This document shows, piece after piece, positions 53,302 to 61,264 of a DNA stretch of 64,000 nucleotides (positions are counted from its first letter, which is position 1; every line of letters starts with the position of its first letter). Both the position numbers and the translations under genes were made by a program. This DNA is from Flavobacterium humi (GTDB lineage Bacteria; Bacteroidota; Bacteroidia; Flavobacteriales; Flavobacteriaceae). Under the pieces are notes generated by a model that saw nothing but the letters and a program-made list of their open reading frames with translations, had not been told where the DNA came from and did no database searches. The stretch covers positions 124,001-188,000 of the forward strand of contig NZ_SRLH01000006.1 of the NCBI RefSeq assembly GCF_004745595.1, given 5' to 3'.

Positions 53302-54048
53302 TTAGATGACTTTTGCTTCGTTGTGTAATAAGTTGATTAATTCGTCAAGGTTATCCGGACTGATTAATTTCACCGCCTGTTTCGGAGCCGGTTTTTCAAA
53401 CTTCACAGCTTTTGTGTTCGCATCGGCACTCACAGGCTCAAGGATTGTCAGGGCTTTTGTTCTTGCTGTCATAATACCTCTCATGTTCGGGATGCGAAGG
53501 TCTTTTTCTTCTACAAGCCCTTTTTGCCCGCCTACAATTAAAGGAAGGGTAGTGGTTACCGTTTCTTTTCCACCGTCAATTTCCCTGATGGCCGTAACAT
53601 TGGTACCGTCCACTTTCAAATCGATGCAGGAGTTTACGAAGTTGTCTCCCAAAATCCCGGCAATCATTCCCGGAACCATACCGCCGTTGTAATCCAATGA
53701 TTCTTTACCGGCAATCACTAAATCGTAAGAGCCGTTTTTGATCACTTCCGCCAATTGTTTGGCTACGAACATCCCGTCGGTTGGGTTGGCGTTGATACGG
53801 ATAGCTTCGTTTGCCCCGATTGCCAATGCTTTACGTAAGGTTGGCTCCGTGTCCGGCCCTCCAACATTTACAACAGTTACGTTAGCGCCTTGCTGCTCCT
53901 GGAACCAGATGGCACGGGTTAAGCCAAATTCGTCATTTGGATTGATTACATATTGTACACCATTGGTGTCGAATTCTGAATCACCATTGGTAAAGTTAAT
54001 TTTTGAAGTAGTATCAGGCACGTGGCTGATGCAAACTAATATTTTCAT
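53302..54048 (-). CDS. etfB: Electron transfer flavoprotein beta subunit
   Basis: The 248-residue protein matches EtfB: MKILVCISHVPDTTSKINF, VINPNDEFGLTRAIWFQEQ, LVIAGKESLDYNGGMVPGMIAG and the IPNMRGIMTARTKALTI segment near the AMP site. It pairs with EtfA. Its promoter is likely the minus-strand TATTTTTG (complement of 54081-54088). Confidence 0.96.
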   Translation of the reverse strand: MKILVCISHVPDTTSKINFTNGDSEFDTNGVQYVINPNDEFGLTRAIWFQEQQGANVTVVNVGGPDTEPTLRKALAIGANEAIRINANPTDGMFVAKQLAEVIKNGSYDLVIAGKESLDYNGGMVPGMIAGILGDNFVNSCIDLKVDGTNVTAIREIDGGKETVTTTLPLIVGGQKGLVEEKDLRIPNMRGIMTARTKALTILEPVSADANTKAVKFEKPAPKQAVKLISPDNLDELINLLHNEAKVI

Positions 54049-54080
54049 TTCTTCTGTATTTGGTTCTTAAAATCGGAATA

Positions 54081-54122
54081 CAAAAATAGCATAATATTTC
54101 AATAATATACTATGCATGCATA
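54081..54122 (-). promoter_or_regulatory. etfB promoter and adjoining palindrome
   Basis: The minus-strand -7 box TATTTTTG (complement of 54081-54088) lies 33 bp before the start codon. Upstream at 54111-54122 is the perfect 12-bp palindrome TATGCATGCATA with AT-rich flanks, a plausible operator. Confidence 0.5.
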
Positions 54123-54424
54123 ATATTTTTTTCATTGCATTCAAAAGAAATCGGTTTTTAAGTATAGGGGAATGAATGCAGTAGCAGGATTTTGTAGTAG
54201 TATTGAAAAACAAAACGGTTGCTTTACTGCTATACCCTCAATTGCTGAGGTAAAGAAAAGAGTGTTTCTTTATTTCCCAAGTTGATTGGTTTTGGGTCTT
54301 AACAGCTGCATTCTTCAAACAAATCCATTCATGCAAGCAAATATACGGCACATTATTCTTCTTACATTTTAGTAAGAAACAAAGAGTTCTGGATTTCTAA
54401 CAAAAATTTAACAATAACAATAAC
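54123..54424 (+). other. Intergenic region without evident gene
   Basis: Between the etfB promoter region and the SDR operator I see no convincing gene. A 38-codon open frame from 54172 has a GGGG stretch before its ATG but no recognisable protein features. Confidence 0.5.
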
Positions 54425-54453
54425 GGAACGTTCGTTCCATTATTATATCTTTG
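54425..54453 (+). promoter_or_regulatory. Operator and promoter of the SDR gene
   Basis: GGAACG-TT-CGTTCC (54425-54438) is a palindrome around two central bases. Eight bases later is the exact -7 box TATCTTTG (54446-54453), 40 bp before the SDR start. The operator covers the -33 region, ideal for repression. Near-identical site at 55264-55277 precedes the TetR gene. Confidence 0.8.
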
Positions 54454-54493
54454 CCTTATAAATAATTACAAATAACAATTTAAATAATTACAA

Positions 54494-55246
54494 ATGAATA
54501 AATTAGAAAACAAAGTGGCTATTGTCACAGGAGGGAACAGCGGTATCGGATATGCTGCTGCCAAAGAATTGAAAGCACAAGGTGCAAAAGTGATTGTGAC
54601 CGGCAGAAACCAAGCGGCTTTATTGATAGCTGAAAAGGATTTGGGTGTTACGGGTATCGTGGCAGATCAGGCAGATTTGAAATCAATTGAAAACCTGGCG
54701 GCAGAAGTAAAAACCAAATTTGGTACAGTAGATGTTATTTTCCTTAATGCGGGCATCGCCAGTTTTGCTCCGTTGGAATCTGCTTCTGAAGCCCATTATG
54801 ACAGCATTATGGATGTCAATGTCAAAGGAGTGTATTTTACATTGCAGCAATTATTACCTGTTTTAAATGATGGTGGTTCTGTGATATTCAATGCGTCAGT
54901 CAATGCCAGTTTGGGGATGCCGGGTTCCAGCGTGTATGCGGCCAGTAAAGCAGCCATTTTGGCAATAAATAAAGTTTTTGCCACCGAATTGGCACCGAGA
55001 AAAATCCGTGTGAATGCCATTTCTCCAGGACCGGTTGAAACACCAATTTACGGTAAGTTGGGTATGCACCAGGAAGAAGTGGATGGTTTTGGCGAAGTAT
55101 TAGGTCAAAAAATACTCTTGAAGCGTTTCGGGCAAGCATCTGAAATTGCAAAAACAGTCGCTTTCCTTGCTTCCGATGACGCTTCATTTATCACTGGTAC
55201 TGAAATCGTAGTTGATGGAGGTCTTTTGGTAAATCCTGTAGTTTAA
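54494..55246 (+). CDS. Short-chain dehydrogenase/reductase (SDR)
   Basis: The 250-residue protein has the Rossmann motif VTGGNSGIGYAAAKELKAQG, NAGIASFAPLE, the active-site Ser and Tyr-Lys in VNASLGMPGSSVYAASKAAI and the closing ITGTEIVVDGGLL. It is an NAD(P)H oxidoreductase; the VIVTGRNQ segment favours NADP. Substrate unknown. Regulated, by sequence logic, by the downstream TetR protein through the shared operator. TetR-SDR pairs of this kind often respond to electrophiles or antimicrobials. Confidence 0.92.
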   Translation: MNKLENKVAIVTGGNSGIGYAAAKELKAQGAKVIVTGRNQAALLIAEKDLGVTGIVADQADLKSIENLAAEVKTKFGTVDVIFLNAGIASFAPLESASEAHYDSIMDVNVKGVYFTLQQLLPVLNDGGSVIFNASVNASLGMPGSSVYAASKAAILAINKVFATELAPRKIRVNAISPGPVETPIYGKLGMHQEEVDGFGEVLGQKILLKRFGQASEIAKTVAFLASDDASFITGTEIVVDGGLLVNPVV

Positions 55247-55263
55247 TTTTTTGCCCTAATTTT

Positions 55264-55294
55264 GGAACGAACGTTCTGTTTTTTGCTAACTTTG
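55264..55294 (+). promoter_or_regulatory. Operator and promoter of the TetR gene
   Basis: GGAACG-AA-CGTTCT (55264-55277) matches the SDR operator except at one arm base and in the centre. The exact -7 box TAACTTTG (55287-55294) follows, with TTG at 55262-55264 as a -33 candidate (22-bp spacer). Autoregulation is likely. Confidence 0.8.
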
Positions 55295-55318
55295 CAGGAT
55301 ACTTTAAAAGAATTATGT

Positions 55319-55900
55319 ATGGCACGTACAAAAGAATTCAACGAAGAACAGATCTTGGATAAGGCAATAGATATCTTTTGGTACAAAGGATATAACGGAA
55401 CGTCCGCTCAGGATTTGGTAACTCATTTGGGGCTGAGCCGTTCCAGCCTGTATGACACGTTTGGCGACAAACATACTTTGTTCGCCAGGGCACTGGGCCG
55501 TTACCAGCAAAAAGGAGTTGCTGATGTCAAAGAATTGATTGCCCGGTCAGGCGACATGAAAGAAGTGCTCAAGGGACTGCTCAAACAGGCAGTGCTGGAA
55601 AGCAGCCAGGACCGGAATACCAAAGGCTGTTTTGCCGTAAATTCGATGGTTGAACTCGCCTTGCACGATAAGGAAATAGCCAGGCTTTTGGACCAGAACC
55701 GACAGGATATGGAAATCGTTTTCCTTGAAGCGGTCAAAAAAGGGCAGGAACTGGGCCAAATCACAAAAGAACACAGCGCACTTTCCCTTTCTCGGTTTTT
55801 ATATTGCACCTATTCGGGAATCAGGGTGCTATCAAGATCTAAGGAAACTGCAAAAGAAGTCTATGATGATATATTGAAGGTCTTCTTTTCCATCTTGTAA
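55319..55900 (+). CDS. TetR/AcrR-family transcriptional regulator
   Basis: The ATG at 55319 (MARTKEFNEEQILDKAIDIF) fits the promoter at 55287-55294. The 193-residue protein has the N-terminal HTH GYNGTSAQDLVTHLGLSRSSLYDTFGDKHTLF and a helical ligand domain with GCFAVNSMVELALHDKEIARLLD, like the YezE/AcrR branch. It likely represses itself and the SDR gene via the shared operators. Confidence 0.93.
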   Translation: MARTKEFNEEQILDKAIDIFWYKGYNGTSAQDLVTHLGLSRSSLYDTFGDKHTLFARALGRYQQKGVADVKELIARSGDMKEVLKGLLKQAVLESSQDRNTKGCFAVNSMVELALHDKEIARLLDQNRQDMEIVFLEAVKKGQELGQITKEHSALSLSRFLYCTYSGIRVLSRSKETAKEVYDDILKVFFSIL

Positions 55901-55909
55901 TACCTGCCT

Positions 55910-55938
55910 AAAACCACTTAACAATAGTAAGTGGTTTT
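55910..55938 (+). terminator. Terminator of the TetR gene
   Basis: AAAACCACTTA (55910-55920) pairs with TAAGTGGTTTT (55928-55938), followed by T. Confidence 0.88.
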
Positions 55939-56068
55939 TTTATGGGTTGGGCTTCCGGGGGTAGGGTAGTCAAATAAAACAACAATCAGCAAAACCTTTT
56001 AATTTATGGCGCAAAACACACTTTAAAGACGATTTGCGACAAACAACACCTGCTTTTCCATTTTCTCT

Positions 56069-56123
56069 AGAGTGCAGTCAGAGTGCAGTTAGAGTGCAGT
56101 TAGACTACAGCAAGAGTGCAGGG
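56069..56123. repeat. Five-copy 11-bp tandem repeat
   Basis: Five consecutive units of 11 bp: AGAGTGCAGTC, AGAGTGCAGTT, AGAGTGCAGTT, AGACTACAGCA and AGAGTGCAGGG. The period is one helical turn, so a protein could bind the same face repeatedly. It lies 141-195 bp upstream of the -7 box of the PDH gene. The rest of 55939-56263 shows no gene. Confidence 0.8.
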
Positions 56124-56263
56124 CAACTGCTTTTTGCCTCCCGGATGCCTAATTTGTATTGTTGTCCTGCCTTTTGATTCAGGGAATGAATGCCAATTGC
56201 GTCCTTGGAAAATAAATTCATCTTTTCTATTTAAGATATAAGCAATAAGTGATTTAAAATTTT

Positions 56264-56271
56264 TATTTTTG
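56264..56271 (+). promoter_or_regulatory. Promoter -7 element of the PDH E1 beta gene
   Basis: TATTTTTG, exact match to TAnnTTTG, 30 bp before the ATG at 56302. Confidence 0.6.
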
Positions 56272-56301
56272 CTGTTCAATTTTACAGAGAACACATATAA
56301 T

Positions 56302-57279
56302 ATGAGAACGATACAATTTAGAGAAGCTATTTGCGAGGCGATGAGTGAAGAGATGCGTCGCGATGAATCAGTATACTTAATGGGTGAAGAAGTAGCGGAA
56401 TACAACGGGGCTTATAAGGCTTCCAAAGGAATGCTGGATGAATTTGGCCCTAAAAGAGTTATTGATACGCCTATTGCCGAGCTTGGTTTTGCAGGTATCG
56501 CGGTAGGTTCGGCCATGAACGGCTGCCGCCCGATTGTAGAATATATGACCTTCAATTTCTCTTTGGTAGGTATCGACCAGATTATCAATAACGCGGCAAA
56601 AATGCGCCAGATGTCTGCCGGGCAGTTCCCAATGCCGATGGTATTCCGTGGGCCTACAGCTTCTGCAGGGCAATTGGGTGCAACACACTCGCAGGCTTTT
56701 GAGAACTGGTTCGCGAACACTCCGGGGCTTAAAGTAGTGGTGCCGAGTACCGTTTACGATGCTAAAGGGTTGCTTAAAGCAGCCATCCGTGACAACGATC
56801 CTGTTATTTTCATGGAATCGGAGCAAATGTATGGAGATAAAGGAGAAGTGCCTGAAGAAGAATACATCATCCCGTTAGGGGTTGCCGATATCAAACGTGA
56901 AGGGACAGATGTAACCATCGTTTCCTTCGGTAAGATCATCAAGGAAGCGCATATCGCTGCTGACGAATTGGCCAAAGAAGGCATCTCCTGTGAAATCATA
57001 GATTTAAGGACTGTCCGCCCAATGGATTATGACGCGATCTTAACTTCTGTAAAGAAAACCAACCGATTGGTAGTATTGGAAGAAGCCTGGCCTTTTGCCT
57101 CTGTTGCTTCCGAGATCACCTATATTGTGCAGGAGCGTGCTTTCGATTTCCTGGATGCACCTATCCAAAGGATTACTACTGCCGATACACCGGCACCTTA
57201 TTCCCCGACTTTGCTCAAAGAATGGTTGCCTAATGCGCAGGATGTAATCAAGGCTGTCAAAAAAGTAATGTATAAATAA
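56302..57279 (+). CDS. pdhB: Pyruvate dehydrogenase E1 component beta subunit
   Basis: The ATG at 56302 gives MRTIQFREAICEAMSEEMRRDESV, the standard start; the frame extends 11 codons upstream over the promoter. The 325-residue protein has GEEVAEYNGAYKASKGMLDEFGPKRVIDTPIAELGF, GLKVVVPSTVYDAKGLLKAAIRD and the C-terminal EAWPFASVASEIT. It pairs with E1 alpha, encoded elsewhere, to decarboxylate pyruvate. Confidence 0.95.
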   Translation: MRTIQFREAICEAMSEEMRRDESVYLMGEEVAEYNGAYKASKGMLDEFGPKRVIDTPIAELGFAGIAVGSAMNGCRPIVEYMTFNFSLVGIDQIINNAAKMRQMSAGQFPMPMVFRGPTASAGQLGATHSQAFENWFANTPGLKVVVPSTVYDAKGLLKAAIRDNDPVIFMESEQMYGDKGEVPEEEYIIPLGVADIKREGTDVTIVSFGKIIKEAHIAADELAKEGISCEIIDLRTVRPMDYDAILTSVKKTNRLVVLEEAWPFASVASEITYIVQERAFDFLDAPIQRITTADTPAPYSPTLLKEWLPNAQDVIKAVKKVMYK

Positions 57280-57321
57280 TTGACAATTTGTAATTCTTAA
57301 TCTGTCAATTAATAAAATAAC

Positions 57322-57329
57322 TATATTTG
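57322..57329 (+). promoter_or_regulatory. Promoter -7 element of the DUF5686 gene
   Basis: TATATTTG, exact match to TAnnTTTG, 36 bp before the ATG at 57366. It directly precedes the terminator hairpin at 57330-57362, so transcription would start inside that hairpin. Confidence 0.5.
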
Positions 57330-57362
57330 AAACTTCATCATAATCTGATGAAGTTTTTTTTT
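57330..57362 (+). terminator. Hairpin-T-tract terminator of pdhB / leader of the next gene
   Basis: AAACTTCATCA (57330-57340) pairs with TGATGAAGTTT (57346-57356), then a T run, ending three bases before the ATG of the next gene. Confidence 0.8.
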
Positions 57363-57365
57363 CCT

Positions 57366-59834
57366 ATGAAGAATCTTTTTGCCCTTATAAGCCTTTTGTT
57401 CGTTTCTGCCGTTTTTGCCCAGACCAAGGTGAGCGGAATCGTATACGACGACATGAACCAGACCATTCCGTATGCCAATATTTGTTTTAAAGGCACCCGG
57501 GAATGTGTCACTTCCGATGAAAACGGGCGGTTCTACCTCGAATCTGCCGAATCCCGAAAGATCCTGGTTGTTTCCTATGTTGGTTTTGAAACCAAAGAAA
57601 TAACCCTGGCCAAAGCCGTCAATTACAATATGAAGATATCCTTTGCTGCAGCCAATGTGCTCCAGGAAGTCAAGATCTATTCCGGGAAAACCTCCAAAAA
57701 GAACAACCCCGCCCTGGATATCCTTCGTAAGATATGGGAAAGAAAGCGTAGGAACGGTTTGCACCTGTTCGATCAATACCAAATGAACAAATACGAAAAA
57801 GTGGAGTTTGACATGAACTCCATCGATTCCGCCTTCATGAAAAACAAGGTATTCAAAGGGTTGGAATTTATTTTCAAGCAAGTGGACACTTCCAAGATTA
57901 CCGGGAAAACCTACCTGCCGATCTTCATCAATGAATCCCTGTATGACGTGTATGGCGACAATACCAACGGAAAGAAAAAGGAAATCCTCAAAGCCAACAA
58001 GAATTCCGGACTGGGAGATGGCAACGGAGTGGATACTTTCATCAAGGATTTGTATTCGGAGTACGACATCTACAACAATTACCTGAACTTTTTTGACAAG
58101 AACTTCGTAAGCCCGCTGTCCAGGACCGGTATCAATACCTATAATTATGTGTTGAGCGACAGTACTTTTATAGACAACAAATGGTGTTACAATATCGTGT
58201 ATTACCCAAGAAGGAAAAACGAATTGACCTTCAAAGGGGATTTCTGGGTAAACGATACCACCTTCGCTATCAAGAAAATCAACATGGCTGCTTCAAAAAG
58301 TGCCAATATCAACTGGGTGAAAGACATTTATATCGAACAGGAATTCGATGTGCTCAACGATTCGGTCTTCCTGCTCAAAAGAGATTACATGATGTCGGAT
58401 TTCGCCTTAAACAAAAAAGAATCCTCCAAAGGGATCTACGGAAAAAGGACTACATTATACAGCGACCATAAATTCAATATCCCCAAACCGGATAAGTTCT
58501 ATAAGGACGATGTCAATGATTTTGACCAGGATGTCTTCAATAAATCAGAAGAATTCTGGAACGAAAACCGGATGGAAAACCTAAGCAAGGACGAATTAGG
58601 AGTCTATAAAATGCTCGATACCCTTAAAACGGTCAAGAAATTCAAGCGCTTGTACAATTTAGGGACTATCCTGGCCAGTGGTTATATCCAAAAAGGGATT
58701 ATTGATTTCGGGCCTATATTTTCCACCTTTGGTTACAATGATGTAGAAGGCCAAAGATTGCGTATCGGCGGGAGGACCTATTTCGGATCCAATGACCCGT
58801 GGCGGATCCAGGCGTATACCGCTTACGGATTCAAGGATAACAAATTCAAGTACGGTATTTCCGGAAAATGGATGATCGACAAGAAGAACAGGATCATAAT
58901 CTCGGGAGGGAACCGGCGCGACGTGGAGCAGATAGGGGTGAGCCTTACCACTTCAAACGATGTGCTGGGCAGGAGTTTCGCTTCTTCTTCCTTTTTTGCC
59001 AGCGGCGACAACAGCAAGCTGACCAATGTAAACCTGACCTCTTTTGCCGCAGAAATAGAACCGCTTAAAAACCTGGTGCTGCAAACAGGATTCTCGTACA
59101 GGACCCTGGAATCGGCCTCGCCAACCTTCAGCCTGGATTACTATTCAAACGGAGGCATAAAATCCAATGTGAAACAGTCCGAGATTACCTTTGGGTTTGA
59201 TTACACACCAAAACGCAAACTGGTCGGTTACGGCGTTGAGCGTTTGGAAGTGGACAATTACTATCCGAGGATTTTTGTCAATTACAGCCAAGGATTAAAA
59301 GGAGTGTTCAACAGTGATTTCAATTACCAGAAACTGCAGTTGTATTACCGCCAGCCTATATTCATGGGAGGCATGGGCCGTTTGTTCTCTACTTTTGAGG
59401 TAGGCAAGATCTTCGGGGAAGTGCCGTTGGGGCTTATGGCCGTTGTGCCCGGCAACCAGTCGTACTTTGTGATCGACAACACCTACAACCTGATGAATTA
59501 TTACGAATTCATAACCGACCAATATACATCGCTGCATTTGGAGCATCATTTCAACGGCCGTATTTTCTCCAGGATCCCGTTTATGAAAAAACTCAACTGG
59601 AGGGAAATTGTCGGGGTAAAAGCAGTCTACGGCAGCGTTTCGGATCAAAACCGTGCCATTAACGCCTCCGGGCTCAATTATATGGCGCCTGTAAACGGCT
59701 ATTGGGAATACCATGCCGGTGTGGCCAATATCTTTAAGGTTTTCCGGATCGATTTCGCCTGGCGCGGAAGCTACCTGAATCTTCCGGATGCCAATAAATT
59801 TACGGTCAAAGGATCGTTCGGGTTTTATTTCTAG
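57366..59834 (+). CDS. DUF5686 outer-membrane protein with carboxypeptidase-like regulatory domain
   Basis: The ATG at 57366 is chosen (MKNLFALISLLFVSAVFAQ, a clear signal peptide); earlier in-frame ATG and TTG lie in the terminator. The protein (822 residues) has a CarboxypepD_reg-like domain (about 20-105, VSGIVYDDMNQTIPYANICFKG) and then a long DUF5686 region with DILRKIWERKRRNGL, followed by a probable C-terminal barrel (about 420-822) ending in a phenylalanine strand, GSFGFYF. Likely outer membrane, of unknown role, common in Flavobacteria. Confidence 0.87.
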   Translation: MKNLFALISLLFVSAVFAQTKVSGIVYDDMNQTIPYANICFKGTRECVTSDENGRFYLESAESRKILVVSYVGFETKEITLAKAVNYNMKISFAAANVLQEVKIYSGKTSKKNNPALDILRKIWERKRRNGLHLFDQYQMNKYEKVEFDMNSIDSAFMKNKVFKGLEFIFKQVDTSKITGKTYLPIFINESLYDVYGDNTNGKKKEILKANKNSGLGDGNGVDTFIKDLYSEYDIYNNYLNFFDKNFVSPLSRTGINTYNYVLSDSTFIDNKWCYNIVYYPRRKNELTFKGDFWVNDTTFAIKKINMAASKSANINWVKDIYIEQEFDVLNDSVFLLKRDYMMSDFALNKKESSKGIYGKRTTLYSDHKFNIPKPDKFYKDDVNDFDQDVFNKSEEFWNENRMENLSKDELGVYKMLDTLKTVKKFKRLYNLGTILASGYIQKGIIDFGPIFSTFGYNDVEGQRLRIGGRTYFGSNDPWRIQAYTAYGFKDNKFKYGISGKWMIDKKNRIIISGGNRRDVEQIGVSLTTSNDVLGRSFASSSFFASGDNSKLTNVNLTSFAAEIEPLKNLVLQTGFSYRTLESASPTFSLDYYSNGGIKSNVKQSEITFGFDYTPKRKLVGYGVERLEVDNYYPRIFVNYSQGLKGVFNSDFNYQKLQLYYRQPIFMGGMGRLFSTFEVGKIFGEVPLGLMAVVPGNQSYFVIDNTYNLMNYYEFITDQYTSLHLEHHFNGRIFSRIPFMKKLNWREIVGVKAVYGSVSDQNRAINASGLNYMAPVNGYWEYHAGVANIFKVFRIDFAWRGSYLNLPDANKFTVKGSFGFYF

Positions 59835-59911
59835 GAGCTATTCCTGCTATCCACTGTATCTTTTCCCTGTTAAAGGAACAGGAAAAAGGATGCCGTTGCT
59901 ATCAGGGCTAA
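59833..59911. repeat. Dispersed palindromic intergenic element, copy 2
   Basis: Inverted relative to copy 1 at 14835-14928. Ends GGAGCTATTCCTGCTATCCA and TTGCTATCAGGGCTAA match those of copy 1 read on the other strand. The interior carries a strong hairpin, CTTTTCCCTGTT with GAACAGGAAAAAG. It starts at the stop codon of the DUF5686 gene and ends 10 bp before the glycosylase start. Confidence 0.75.
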
Positions 59912-59921
59912 AACTAACCGT

Positions 59922-60530
59922 ATGCAAGAAGCCATTCAATACCTTTCGGCAAAAGACCTTATTTTCAGGCAAATCATCGAGACCTACGGGCTTCCGGTCA
60001 TTCCGAGCCGTCCGCAGGGATTTGAAACCTTGGTACTCCTGATTTTGGAGCAGCAGGTTTCCGTCGATTCCGCCAAAGCCACTTTCCTCAGGATGCGGGA
60101 AGGGGTTTCCGCTATCGAGCCACCGGTTTTGATTGGCCTTACGGAAGAGGAATTCCGGGCCTTTGGCGTAAGCCGTCAAAAAGCAAAATACATCAAATGC
60201 CTCTCCGAAGCAATCCTGGAAGGAGCCCTCGACCTGGAAAGCCTCTCGGTCAAACCCTCTGAACAGGTCAGGGAGGAACTGATAAAAATAAAAGGCATCG
60301 GGAACTGGACCATTGATGTCTACCTGATGTTCTGCCTCAAATCCCCGGATGTCATTCCGCTGGGGGATATCGCGATTGTCAATACCATGAAAGAACTGCT
60401 GTCTATCCAGGACAAGCAGGAAATGGAAGTGTATGCCCGCAATTGGGCTCCCCACAGGACGTTAGCTTCGTTTTTGCTATGGCATTATTATCTTCAAAAA
60501 CGCGGAAGGAAAATCACCTATCAATACTAA
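59922..60530 (+). CDS. AlkA-like DNA-3-methyladenine glycosylase (HhH-GPD)
   Basis: The 202-residue protein has helix-hairpin-helix LIKIKGIGNWTIDVYLMF (about 120-137) and the catalytic aspartate in PLGDIAIV (Asp149), within the HhH-GPD fold that starts at PQGFETLVLLILEQQVS. It removes alkylated purines from DNA. It lacks the N-terminal AlkA extension, so it is a short form. Confidence 0.9.
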   Translation: MQEAIQYLSAKDLIFRQIIETYGLPVIPSRPQGFETLVLLILEQQVSVDSAKATFLRMREGVSAIEPPVLIGLTEEEFRAFGVSRQKAKYIKCLSEAILEGALDLESLSVKPSEQVREELIKIKGIGNWTIDVYLMFCLKSPDVIPLGDIAIVNTMKELLSIQDKQEMEVYARNWAPHRTLASFLLWHYYLQKRGRKITYQY

Positions 60531-60558
60531 TAAATTGTAAACTCTTTATACGGAATGC

Positions 60559-60588
60559 TTGCAAAACCATTTTTTTGCAGTACTTTTG
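60559..60588 (+). promoter_or_regulatory. Promoter of the inorganic pyrophosphatase gene
   Basis: TTG (60559-60561), a 19-bp spacer and TACTTTTG (60581-60588) match the Bacteroidota consensus fully, 31 bp before the start. Confidence 0.8.
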
Positions 60589-60619
60589 CACCCTCAAAAA
60601 ATGTAAAAAAGAGTATAAA

Positions 60620-61150
60620 ATGACAGCTGATAAAGTAAAAACTTTCGATGTATTGGTCGAGATTCCAAGAGGTAGCAGAAACAAATATGAGTACGATTTC
60701 GATTTGAAAAGAATGCGTTTCGACCGTATGTTGTTTTCTTCAATGATGTACCCTGCAGATTATGGTTTTATTCCTGAAACATTGGCACTTGACGGTGACC
60801 CTTTGGATGTCCTGGTATTGGTAACAAAACCGACTTTCCCCGGATGTGTGATTGAAGTGAAGCCTATTGGTGTTTTCCACATGGCTGATGATAAAGGACC
60901 GGACGAGAAAATAATCTGTGTGCCTGTTTCAGACCCTATTTGGAACAAACTGAACGATCTTGGCGATATCAATTCCCACTTGTTGAAAGAAATCGAACAC
61001 TTTTTCCAGGTATACAAAGATTTGGAAAACAAAAAAGTAGACGTTGAAGGCTGGGGAGATGTTAATGAAGCACTGCGAATCCTGGGAGAATGCGTAAAAC
61101 GTTTTGAAGATATCCAGGACAAACCGGAAGGATTGTTCAGCATCAGATAA
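60620..61150 (+). CDS. ppa: Soluble inorganic pyrophosphatase (class I)
   Basis: The ATG at 60620 gives 176 residues (MTADKVKTFDVLVEIPRGSRNKYEYDFDL), fitting the promoter; the upstream open frame runs through the glycosylase gene. The acidic site is present: DGDPLDVLVL, PADYGFIPETLALD and KVDVEGWGDVNEAL. It hydrolyses pyrophosphate to drive biosynthesis. It is immediately upstream of a membrane pyrophosphatase gene, with a strong terminator between. Confidence 0.95.
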   Translation: MTADKVKTFDVLVEIPRGSRNKYEYDFDLKRMRFDRMLFSSMMYPADYGFIPETLALDGDPLDVLVLVTKPTFPGCVIEVKPIGVFHMADDKGPDEKIICVPVSDPIWNKLNDLGDINSHLLKEIEHFFQVYKDLENKKVDVEGWGDVNEALRILGECVKRFEDIQDKPEGLFSIR

Positions 61151-61171
61151 TTGTTTATAATCTGGTTTAAT

Positions 61172-61207
61172 AAAAAAGCAACATTTTAATTAAAATGTTG
61201 CTTTTTT
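61172..61207 (+). terminator. Terminator between the two pyrophosphatase genes
   Basis: AAAAAGCAACATTTTAA pairs with TTAAAATGTTGCTTTTT in a perfect 17-bp palindrome across 61173-61206, plus a T run. Confidence 0.92.
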
Positions 61208-61264
61208 ATTTATATTGGTGGTTATATTTAAAAGATTAATTAACTAACCAACCAAAAACTAATT

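Noticed and set aside
54172-54288. A 38-codon open frame upstream of the SDR gene
   Set aside because: No recognisable protein character, no terminator; likely chance.
60443-60619. Upstream extension of the pyrophosphatase frame
   Set aside because: It runs through the end of the glycosylase gene and over a full promoter; the start at 60620 fits the family.
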